DNA from: Microbacterium sp. VKM Ac-2870
Lineage (GTDB): Bacteria; Actinomycetota; Actinomycetes; Actinomycetales; Microbacteriaceae
Length of the DNA: 64,000 nucleotides
Assembly (NCBI RefSeq): GCF_015350795.1
Contig: NZ_JADKSH010000001.1
Location: 124,461 to 188,460, forward strand
Direction: 5' to 3'
This document shows positions 28,610-36,338 of the stretch, piece after piece. Below the pieces are notes generated by a model. The model saw nothing but the letters and a program-made list of their open reading frames with translations. It searched no databases and was not told the DNA's origin. The position numbers and the translations under genes were made by a program. Within the stretch, counting starts at the first letter, position 1. Each line of letters opens with the position of its first letter.

Positions 28610-29203
28610 ATGCCGTCTGCTCGTCGCCCCCCGGCGCGCAACGACGAACTCCTCGCTGCTTCTGAGCGTGCCTTCGCCGCTCGCGGCTATTTCGGCACTT
28701 CGACAGCGCAGGTCGCGGCGGCGATGGGGGTATCGCAGCCCTACGTTATCCGCACCTTCGGCTCGAAGCGAGAGCTCTTCCTACGCACCCACGCACATGC
28801 GGGAGCGGCGATCGTCTCGGCGTTCCGCGCAGCGGCGAGCTCTTCTGAGGGCGCCTTCGACCCGAAACATGTCGGCGCCGCGTATCGCGCCCTGGTGCTC
28901 TCACAGCCGGCATCCGTTCTCGTCTGGGCGCACGCCTTCTCCGCCGCCACAGCCGAGCCGGCGATCGGGCTGGAATCGCGGCGGATGTTCGACGAGGTCT
29001 ACCGGGCACTCCGCGACGCCGGCGCATCTGCTCTCGAAATGTGGGACTTCATGGGCCGCGGGATGCTCATGAACACCCTCCTGCTCATGGAAGCCCCCCG
29101 GTACGCCGACGAGTACGACTTCGCGCCGATCGTCGATCTCGTCTTCGGTCCTCCTTTTTCATCCGCACGCACTGCCGTCGCCGACGGCCACCGTCCCGAG
29201 TAA
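28610..29203 (+). CDS. TetR-family transcriptional regulator
   Basis: 197 residues. The helix-turn-helix is at about residues 31-50 (STAQVAAAMGVSQPYVIRTF), followed by SKRELF and an all-helical C-terminal domain. GAAAGGA precedes the ATG. The palindrome directly upstream suggests self-repression. The following zinc-ribbon gene starts 10 bp after its stop and may be its target. Confidence 0.85.
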   Translation: MPSARRPPARNDELLAASERAFAARGYFGTSTAQVAAAMGVSQPYVIRTFGSKRELFLRTHAHAGAAIVSAFRAAASSSEGAFDPKHVGAAYRALVLSQPASVLVWAHAFSAATAEPAIGLESRRMFDEVYRALRDAGASALEMWDFMGRGMLMNTLLLMEAPRYADEYDFAPIVDLVFGPPFSSARTAVADGHRPE

Positions 29204-29213
29204 GGAATGACGT

Positions 29214-29855
29214 ATGAGTGACCTCGTCCCCTTCACCGACAACGTCAGCGACCTGTCGAACGCCGACGGGTACCAGTTCGAGTTCCGCTGCGAACGGTGC
29301 GGCAACGGGTACCGCTCCGCCTTCCGTCGCGATCCGCGCGCGGCGGGTCAGAAACTCGCGCGCGGGCTCGGCAACCTCTTCGGCGGATCGCTGTCGGAGA
29401 TCACGTCCATGGCCGACCGGCTGCTCGATCGCGGAACCAACTCGCCGGCGAAGGACGAGGCGCTGCGTGCTGCGACCGCGGAGATCGGCCCGATGTTCCA
29501 CCAGTGCCGCGGGTGCAGTGACTGGGTCTGCGACGACGTGTGCTGGAACGACACGATCGGCCAGTGCGTGCGGTGCTCGCCGATCGCCACCGAAGAACTC
29601 GCCCAACTGCAGGCCGAGGCGCGTCGTCGACAGGTGCAGGAGCGGCTGGAGACGGTCGACCTCGTGGGCGGCGTAGACCTCAAGACTCAGGCCCGACCAC
29701 GCTGCGGATCGTGCGGCGCCCAGTCGAGCGGCGGCAGGTTCTGCGGGGAGTGCGGATCGCCGCTCGCCGTCGTCATCGCCTGCTCCGGATGCGGCGCAGA
29801 CAACCCCGCCGGCGCCCGATTCTGCTCGAGCTGCGGAACAGGTCTGGCGGCCTGA
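29214..29855 (+). CDS. Zinc-ribbon protein of unknown function
   Basis: 213 residues with cysteine pairs in three blocks: CERCGNGY near residue 24, CRGCSDWVC...CVRCSP near 100-121, and a C-terminal double zinc ribbon (CGSCGAQ...CGECGSP and CSGCGADN...CSSCGTG). No enzyme domain is seen. Probably a structural or nucleic acid/protein-binding Zn protein. It follows the TetR gene by 10 bp with AGGA as ribosome site, so the two likely form one operon. Confidence 0.7.
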   Translation: MSDLVPFTDNVSDLSNADGYQFEFRCERCGNGYRSAFRRDPRAAGQKLARGLGNLFGGSLSEITSMADRLLDRGTNSPAKDEALRAATAEIGPMFHQCRGCSDWVCDDVCWNDTIGQCVRCSPIATEELAQLQAEARRRQVQERLETVDLVGGVDLKTQARPRCGSCGAQSSGGRFCGECGSPLAVVIACSGCGADNPAGARFCSSCGTGLAA

Positions 29856-29899
29856 CTCCTGCCCGATGGGGCGGTGGCTGCCTCGATAGGCTTGTGAGC

Positions 29900-30913
29900 A
29901 TGCCGGAAGAGACCTTCGTACTGCCCGCACGTCCGCTCGGTCGAACGGGTCGCACGGTGTCGGCCATCGGTCTCGGCACGTGGCAGCTGGGAGCTGACTG
30001 GGGCGACGTGAGCGAAGCCGACGCGGCGGCGGTGCTGTCGGCATCCGTCGACGCGGGGGTCACGCTGTTCGATACCGCTGACGTCTACGGCGACGGCCGC
30101 TCAGAGCAGCTCATCGGTCGCTTCCTGGCGTCTCGGCCGGGCCATGGCGTCACCGTGGCGACCAAGATGGGCCGCCGCGTGGACCAGGATGCGGCGAACT
30201 ACACGCTCGACAACTTCCGGGCGTGGGCCGACCGGTCACGCAGCAACCTCGGTGTCGAGAGCCTCGACCTCGTTCAGCTGCACTGCCCGCCCACGGCGGT
30301 GCTCGAGGATGACCGTACGTTCGATGCCCTGGACACGCTGGTCGACGACGGCGTCATCGCCGCCTACGGCGCTTCCGTCGAGACGGTGGCGCAAGCATTG
30401 GCGGTCGTCGGCCGTCCCGGCCTGACGAACGTGCAGATCATCGTCAACCCCTTCCGCCTCAAACCGCTCGACGAGTTCTTGCCGGCCGCTGCGGACGCTG
30501 GAGTCGCCGTCTTCGCGCGTGTACCGCTCGCGAGCGGACTCCTCTCCGGTCGCTACACGGCCGAGACGACCTTCCCGGCGGACGACCACCGCGCCTACAA
30601 CCGCGAGGGCGCCGCGTTCGATCGCGGTGAGACCTTCTCGGGCGTCGATTTGGAGATCGGACTCGCCGCCGCTCATGAGCTGGCTGCCGCGCTGCCGCCG
30701 CACATCAGTCTTCCCGCCGCCACCCTCGCATGGATCGCCTCACGCCCCGGCATCACGAGCGTCATCCCCGGCGCGCGCACGCCGAGCCAGGCGGCCGCGA
30801 ACGCTGGCGCCGCGGCACTGATCGACCGCGAGTTCGACCTCGAACGATTCGACCAGGCGGTGACAGACGTCTACGACCGGCGACTCCGAGCGGCGATCCA
30901 CCCACAGTGGTGA
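29900..30913 (+). CDS. Aldo/keto reductase
   Basis: 337 residues, a (beta/alpha)8 NADPH-dependent oxidoreductase. The catalytic Asp and Tyr are in LFDTADVYGDGRSEQLIG, the Lys in VATKMGRR, and the His position in LVQLHCPP; the cofactor end includes IPGARTPSQAAAN. ATG 29900 lies 7 nt after TAGGCT (29887-29892), another leaderless arrangement, and replaces the longer upstream frame, which runs through the zinc-ribbon gene. Substrate unknown. Confidence 0.9.
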   Translation: MPEETFVLPARPLGRTGRTVSAIGLGTWQLGADWGDVSEADAAAVLSASVDAGVTLFDTADVYGDGRSEQLIGRFLASRPGHGVTVATKMGRRVDQDAANYTLDNFRAWADRSRSNLGVESLDLVQLHCPPTAVLEDDRTFDALDTLVDDGVIAAYGASVETVAQALAVVGRPGLTNVQIIVNPFRLKPLDEFLPAAADAGVAVFARVPLASGLLSGRYTAETTFPADDHRAYNREGAAFDRGETFSGVDLEIGLAAAHELAAALPPHISLPAATLAWIASRPGITSVIPGARTPSQAAANAGAAALIDREFDLERFDQAVTDVYDRRLRAAIHPQW

Positions 30914-30993
30914 GCCTGACGCATCCCGCATTCATACCGCGCCCATAGCGGCCGGCGAGCTTCGGTCGAGCCGACGGGGTTAGCGTCACGATC

Positions 30994-32964
30994 GTGCTGG
31001 ACACGCCCGCCCTTTCCCGATGGTGGCGAGAGCCCTGGGGGGCGCGCATCACCCTTGCTCTCATCCTCGTCGCCTCTGCGGTTCTCACTGTGTGGAATCT
31101 CGCGCGCGGCGGTGACTTCGCGTTCTACGAGGCGTCGGCGCGATCGATGTCACAGTCGTGGCGGGCGCTCCTGTTCGGCGCGTTCGACCCTGCGGCCACC
31201 GTCACCCTCGACAAGTTGAGCGGCTTCGCCGTTCCGCAGGCGCTCAGCGTGCGGCTGTTCGGTATGTCGACCTCCGCTCTCGCGTTGCCGCAGGTGGTCG
31301 AAGGCCTCGTCACCGTCTGGGCGTGTGCGCTCATCGGGCTGCGTTGGCTGGGGAGAACCGGTGGGCTCGTGGCGGCGGCGGCCGCGGCATCCACGCCGAT
31401 CTTCGTGTCGATGTTCGCCCACCCGATGGAAGACGGCCTGCTCACCATGGCCCTCGCGGTCGCGGTGCTCTGGTGGCAGCGAGCGATGCTCACGGCCAGG
31501 TGGTGGCCGCTGCTGGTGGCCGGAGCGTTCGTCGGCGTCGGATTCCAAGCCAAGATGCTGCAGGCGTGGTTCGTCCTTCCCGCACTCTTGGTCGGCACGT
31601 TCGTTGCGGCAGGCGGATCGTGGGCGCGACGCGCCGGGAGGGCAGCGATCCTGCTGGCGAGCTCCGTCGCGGCATCGCTGTCGTGGATGCTGGCGATGCA
31701 ACTCGTTCCCGCGGCGTCCCGCCCCTTCGTCGACGGATCGACCGACAACGACGTGTTCGCCATGGTGTTCGGCTACAACGGTATCGACCGGCTGTTCCCG
31801 AACGCGGTCGCCGGTGCGGTGCACAGCGGCGGGGGAGGAACGTCCTCCGGCGGGTCCTCGGATGCCGCCCTCAAACTTCTCGATCCGATGTACCTGACCC
31901 AGATCGGTTGGCTCTATCCCGCGGCTCTCTTCGCGATCGGGCTCGGCCTCTGGCGCTGGTGGCGGCCGGCGGCTCAGCGGGATACCGATGCCCAGGGCGC
32001 CGCGTCAACGGGCGCACACCGTGCCATGTTCTCCGTGGCAGTCATCTGGTTGATCACCGGGGCCGGGGTGCTCTCTGCGGCCCGCATGCCCCACACGGCA
32101 TATCTATCGGCGATCGGGGTGCAGCTCGCGCTGCTCTCGGCTCTGGCGGCCAGTGAGGCTGTCCGCCTGCGGGCGTCCGAGCGGGCTGTCGAGCGAGCAG
32201 TGCTTCCGGTGCTCGTGATCGCGCAGGGCGGGTGGGCACTGGCGCTGGCGTGGTGGGGTCATTTGCCGCTGCCGCTCGCACTTCCTCTCGCGGTCGTAAT
32301 TCTCATCGGTGTGGTGGCCGCGCTGTGGGGCTCCCGCGCTCGGACCATGCGGGGCGGTCGCACCGGCGTGCGCGCCGCACTCGTGGCGGCCGGCGTCGTG
32401 GCGATCGTCGCCGGCCCGGCGCTGTTCAGCGCTCAGGTACTGGACTCTTCGAGAGACGGCAGCGGCGGCGACGCGTATGTGGGTATCAAGCCGGTGGCGG
32501 GCGCACCCTCCGCCACCCGTGCGCTTTCGGTGTCGGCGCCGCAGGTGTGGGGCGGATCGCCCGGAATCACGCCCCCACTGATCGAACTCCTCGGCGCGGT
32601 GCGCGCCGCCGGAGGCGGAGCCGACGGCCGTCCCCTGTTCTTGACGGACGCCTGGAGCGTCGCGGCGCCCATCATCAACTCGACCGGTCAAGAAGTGCTG
32701 ACCGACGGGGGCTATTCCGGGCAAGCGGCGGTCTTCACCGCAGACCAGGCTCGGACCGAGATCGCCGACGGAGTGCATCTCGTGGTCGTGAAGGATCATG
32801 CCCCCAAGACCGACCCCGTATGGATCGCGGTGCGCGCGAGCACCTGCTCGACTCTACGATCGTGGCCCTCGACCACCGGCGGTGCGTCATCGAGCTCGTC
32901 GTCCCATACGCATGACGCGGCATCCGGATCGGCGGTCGGCTTCACGCTGTATTCCTGCTCCTGA
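30994..32964 (+). CDS. Membrane glycosyltransferase, ArnT/PMT-like
   Basis: 656 residues, paralogue of the gene at 24841-26904. The first external loop FYEASARSMSQSWRALLFGA followed by DPAATVTLDKLSGF matches it, then about ten membrane helices and a C-terminal soluble domain ending STCSTLRSW and a Ser-rich tail. Shorter linker than its paralogue. The GTG start follows TAGCGT (30981-30986) by 7 nt, and the 16-nt box TAGCGT-CACGATC-GTG differs from the paralogue's at one base. Likely transfers a sugar from a lipid carrier to a cell-envelope acceptor. Confidence 0.8.
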   Translation: MLDTPALSRWWREPWGARITLALILVASAVLTVWNLARGGDFAFYEASARSMSQSWRALLFGAFDPAATVTLDKLSGFAVPQALSVRLFGMSTSALALPQVVEGLVTVWACALIGLRWLGRTGGLVAAAAAASTPIFVSMFAHPMEDGLLTMALAVAVLWWQRAMLTARWWPLLVAGAFVGVGFQAKMLQAWFVLPALLVGTFVAAGGSWARRAGRAAILLASSVAASLSWMLAMQLVPAASRPFVDGSTDNDVFAMVFGYNGIDRLFPNAVAGAVHSGGGGTSSGGSSDAALKLLDPMYLTQIGWLYPAALFAIGLGLWRWWRPAAQRDTDAQGAASTGAHRAMFSVAVIWLITGAGVLSAARMPHTAYLSAIGVQLALLSALAASEAVRLRASERAVERAVLPVLVIAQGGWALALAWWGHLPLPLALPLAVVILIGVVAALWGSRARTMRGGRTGVRAALVAAGVVAIVAGPALFSAQVLDSSRDGSGGDAYVGIKPVAGAPSATRALSVSAPQVWGGSPGITPPLIELLGAVRAAGGGADGRPLFLTDAWSVAAPIINSTGQEVLTDGGYSGQAAVFTADQARTEIADGVHLVVVKDHAPKTDPVWIAVRASTCSTLRSWPSTTGGASSSSSSHTHDAASGSAVGFTLYSCS

Positions 32965-32973
32965 GTGGCGCCC

Positions 32974-33660
32974 TCACTCCAACGCGGCCAGCCGCTTCTT
33001 CCGGCGGTTCTCCCGCACGACCCAGGCGATGTCCGGGTCGTCCGTGTCGAGGGCGCGAAACGCTGTCAGGCCTGGCGCTGGGTCGGCAGCGACCGCCACA
33101 CTCCACGCGTAACCGAGCGCCTGGCGCAGTGTGCGGGCATCCGGTTGAGATCGACGCGCCGGTGCGAGGCCTACGAGGTGCGCGCTGGCGCGCTGGCACA
33201 CCGTGATCGCCGTCGCTGCGGCGTCGGCGGTGCGCAACAGACGCGGCTCGCACACGGCGGCCACCGCCGCGCGCTGCACCAGCGGATCGGCGTCGTCCAC
33301 CCATGTGGTGACGATCATGCGGAAGGTCGAAGGGAAACCGTCCGCGCACAGCTGTAACCCGATGGCGACACCCTCGCGCACCCGCCATCGTTCATCGGCG
33401 GCGAGAACGCGGGCGCGATCAGCGTGTTCGGGGTCGTCAGCGCCCCGGCCAAGTGCGGCCGCGGCGCACATCACTGGGTATTCGCCACCGTCGGTGAGGA
33501 GCGCGTCGATAGCCTCGCCCGTTGCCGACCGTGCGACCGCCTCCACGAGGGCCAGGTTCGCGCGGGGTCCGGGCAGGCCGGAGTGCTCCGTGACGAAGTT
33601 CGGCCAGAGCTCAGGTCGGAGTGTCGCGAGTTGGGCGCTCCACGCGGATGTCGTCGACAT
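32974..33660 (-). CDS. HEAT-repeat-like protein
   Basis: 228 residues, almost entirely alpha-helical by pattern, with repeated helix pairs such as VMCAAAALGRGADD, RWRVREGVAIGLQL and VQRAAVAAVCEPRLL, resembling HEAT or DNA-alkylation-repair-type solenoids. No catalytic motif is visible. The ATG follows TACCGT (minus strand, 33667-33672) by 6 nt. It lies downstream of the DyP gene on the same strand. Exact function unknown; probably a protein-protein or nucleic-acid scaffold. Confidence 0.7.
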   Translation of the reverse strand: MSTTSAWSAQLATLRPELWPNFVTEHSGLPGPRANLALVEAVARSATGEAIDALLTDGGEYPVMCAAAALGRGADDPEHADRARVLAADERWRVREGVAIGLQLCADGFPSTFRMIVTTWVDDADPLVQRAAVAAVCEPRLLRTADAAATAITVCQRASAHLVGLAPARRSQPDARTLRQALGYAWSVAVAADPAPGLTAFRALDTDDPDIAWVVRENRRKKRLAALE

Positions 33661-33710
33661 TCGTCGACGGTATCGCTGGAGCTCTCACTCCAGAGGACGC
33701 GTCGCCCGTG

Positions 33711-34691
33711 TCAATTCGCTGCGGTCGCCGACGGTGCGGCATCCGCGATCGCGGCGAGCAGGCTGACGGAGGGAGCGAAGAACGTCGCGCCGGTCTGCAC
33801 CGCCGAGAAGTCGAGCAGGCGGTCGTGCAGACCGGGTGGGTCTCCGACGAACATGCGCTCCAGCATCCGCTCGATCACCCAGAGATGGCGCGTGTAGCCG
33901 ATGAAGTAGGTGCCGTAGATGCCCTGGCCGGGGCTGGCGAAGGGCATGTTGTCTCGCAGGATGTCGTGCTCGCCGAGGTCATCGACGATGGTGCTGAGCG
34001 TCTTGTGCGATTTCTGACCGCTCACCGCGTCGTCGAGTTCGATGTTGTCGAGCTTGCGGCGTCCGATCACGGCTTCTTGCTGTTCGGTCGTCAGTTGCTG
34101 CCACATCGCCAGCGGGTGCGTGTACTTCTGCACCACCACGTAGCTGCCGCCTGCGTAGTTGGGGTCTTCGTCGCCGACCAGCGTCGCTTCGGGCAAGTCT
34201 GGACCGACCGGGTTGGCGGTCCCGTCGACGAATCCGAGGAGGTCGCGGGTGTCGAAGTAGCGGAAGCCCTGGGTTTCGTCTGCGACGGTGACGCTCTCGC
34301 CGAAGGCCTGCAGGATCTGCTTCTCCAACTCGATGCAGAGGTCGGCGCGTTCGGAGCGGATGTGGAAGAGGACGTCGCCCGGGGTCGCGACGGCGGTGTG
34401 CCGCGCGCCGACGACCTCGCGGAAGGGGTGCAGTTCTGCGGGCAGCGCGCGTCCGGTCAGTTGCTGCCACACGCGCGCGCCGATGCCGACCGTGCACGAC
34501 AGGTGCCCGGTCAGGTCACGGATCGCAACGTTCTTCACGAGATCGTCGATGCCGGACACCACGTCGCGGACCGTGTCCATCGCTCCGTCTGCGTCGGAGA
34601 CGACGAGCACCAGAAAGATCGCCATGCGCGTCAGCGGGGCGTCCACCTGCTGCGGTGCAATCGGTACGCGAAGGTTCGTCTCGTCGCTCAT
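33711..34691 (-). CDS. DyP-type heme peroxidase
   Basis: 326 residues. The hallmark GFVDGTANP (GxxDG, with the distal Asp) sits near residue 155, and the C-terminal half contains YFIGYTRHLWVIERML, the proximal heme-pocket region. No Tat signal is seen, so it is cytosolic, as for YfeX-like B-type enzymes. The C-terminal tail (ADAAPSATAAN) shows no encapsulin-targeting peptide and no encapsulin gene is nearby. GAGGTGG precedes the ATG. Oxidises peroxide-dependent substrates such as dyes or porphyrinogens; the natural substrate is unknown. Confidence 0.92.
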   Translation of the reverse strand: MSDETNLRVPIAPQQVDAPLTRMAIFLVLVVSDADGAMDTVRDVVSGIDDLVKNVAIRDLTGHLSCTVGIGARVWQQLTGRALPAELHPFREVVGARHTAVATPGDVLFHIRSERADLCIELEKQILQAFGESVTVADETQGFRYFDTRDLLGFVDGTANPVGPDLPEATLVGDEDPNYAGGSYVVVQKYTHPLAMWQQLTTEQQEAVIGRRKLDNIELDDAVSGQKSHKTLSTIVDDLGEHDILRDNMPFASPGQGIYGTYFIGYTRHLWVIERMLERMFVGDPPGLHDRLLDFSAVQTGATFFAPSVSLLAAIADAAPSATAAN

Positions 34692-34769
34692 GATGCCACC
34701 TCGTTCTCGCCCGGCGTATTGAGGTCAGTGTTGCGCATCAGGCGTGGGTGCTGCGTGTCCTCCTCGGGG

Positions 34770-36338
34770 TCACCGTCGGCGCGAGCCCGCAGGGACGATC
34801 ACCGTGAGCGCGCGCGGCAGGACGCGAGCCGTCAGATGGTCGACCTCCTCACCGAGCTCGCCGTCACGGGCGATGCGATATGGGCCCTCAGGCAGTTCGA
34901 GCTGGAACTCGGCATCCGAGTACTGCTGATAGCGGCGATTGCGCGAGATGCGCCCGGTAAACAGATCGACCACCACGCGGGCGCGCGAACCGCGGCGCGA
35001 TACCCCCAGCACTCGCAGGTCGAGTCGGGCATCATCCAGAGTGGCCCGGTGCACCGGCGCGAAGCCACGCGGCTCGTAGCGCCCGTTGCCGAGGAAGAGC
35101 AGGCTGAAACGGGCATCGATCGTCTCGCCGTCGAGGTCCTTGACGCGCACGTGCACCGCACGGGCCTGTCGGAGCGTACGGGCCGCGGCGACCACAGCGG
35201 CCAGCGGCTTGCCGATGCGATGCTCGTAGTGCTCACGGATCGCGACGAAGTCCGTGTACGCACCGACGCTGGCGGTGTTCACGAAGATCTTGCCGTTGAT
35301 CTCGCCGAGGTCGACCGTGGCCACCGTCCCCGCACGGATCGCATCGATCGCGGTCGCCAGCGGGAACATCCCCAGATCCTTTGCGAAGTGGTTGAACGTT
35401 CCCGCAGGCAGGACCGCCAGCGGGATGCCGTTCTCGCGTGCGGCGCTGGCGGCCTGCTGAACAGTGCCGTCGCCGCCGGCGACGGCGAGCACCTCGCAGG
35501 ACGAGGCCGCGTCTCGGATTGTGCCGGCGTGGTCATCATCGTCGCCGAGGGCAACGATGCGCATCCGCGGGAGCGCGCGACGCACGTCGGGGAGGATGCG
35601 GCCGGCGCGACCCGACCCGGAGCGAGGATTGATGATGAGGGTGATGCCCTCACCGTGCGGCCTCGGCGTTCCCGCGTGCACGGCGAGAGCATCCTGCAGC
35701 GGGTTGACGCGCTCCACAGGAACCAGCCGCGTCGTCAACCACGCGATCATCTCGCCGAGGGCGAACCCGGCTGCCACGTCGGTGGGGTAGTGCGCACCGG
35801 TGGCGACACGGGAGAACCCCACGAGGCCCGCAAGCGCGCGAAGCGGCACAGTCAGGGCCGGCAGCTCCGCAGATGCCGCGGCTGCGAAGGCCACGGCGCT
35901 GGCCGAGTGTCCGCTGGGAAAGGACGTCGACGTCGGAATGCGGTGGGCCAGGCGCTGAACGGGGACCTGGGTCAGCGACGGCCGGGGGCGGCGATGAACG
36001 CGCTTGGACACCTGGTTGGCGATGAGGCTCGTCACCGCGATCGCGGCCAGTCCTCGTCCGGCCGCGCGGCGCGCGCGTGGCCGTCCTGACAAGGCCAGCA
36101 GACCCGCGATCGAGATCCACAGCACCGAACGGTCGGCGGCCCGCGTCAACGGCGGCATGGTCGCATCGAGGAGCGGGCTGCGCGTGCGGGCGATGGCCGT
36201 GAAGGTCGCCACGTCGAGGTCGTCGAGCTGGCGCCGCGCTCCGCGCCGCTGGCGCTGGCGCTGCGATGAGGTTTCGGCGGGCTCGGCGGAGCGGCGAGAG
36301 GGACGCGGTCGGCGACGTGACACGGGGGATCCGATCAT
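34770..36338 (-). CDS. PAP2 phosphatase-diacylglycerol kinase fusion
   Basis: 522 residues with two domains. The N half is a PAP2 lipid phosphatase: KRVHRRPRP, PSGHSAS (141-147) and SRVATGAHYPTD (176-187). The C half is a DAGK_cat/LCB5-type lipid kinase: INPRSGSG (236-243) and GGDGTVQQ (288-295), then the LPAGTFNHFAKDLG loop. Phosphatase-kinase fusions of this type are common in actinobacteria and may turn over undecaprenyl or diacylglycerol phosphates at the membrane. The ATG overlaps the stop of the GmrSD-like gene by 4 bp, so the two are co-expressed. Confidence 0.9.
   Translation of the reverse strand: MIGSPVSRRRPRPSRRSAEPAETSSQRQRQRRGARRQLDDLDVATFTAIARTRSPLLDATMPPLTRAADRSVLWISIAGLLALSGRPRARRAAGRGLAAIAVTSLIANQVSKRVHRRPRPSLTQVPVQRLAHRIPTSTSFPSGHSASAVAFAAAASAELPALTVPLRALAGLVGFSRVATGAHYPTDVAAGFALGEMIAWLTTRLVPVERVNPLQDALAVHAGTPRPHGEGITLIINPRSGSGRAGRILPDVRRALPRMRIVALGDDDDHAGTIRDAASSCEVLAVAGGDGTVQQAASAARENGIPLAVLPAGTFNHFAKDLGMFPLATAIDAIRAGTVATVDLGEINGKIFVNTASVGAYTDFVAIREHYEHRIGKPLAAVVAAARTLRQARAVHVRVKDLDGETIDARFSLLFLGNGRYEPRGFAPVHRATLDDARLDLRVLGVSRRGSRARVVVDLFTGRISRNRRYQQYSDAEFQLELPEGPYRIARDGELGEEVDHLTARVLPRALTVIVPAGSRRR

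Noticed and set aside
33711-34691. DyP peroxidase as encapsulin cargo
   Set aside because: No encapsulin gene in the neighbourhood and no targeting peptide at the C terminus.
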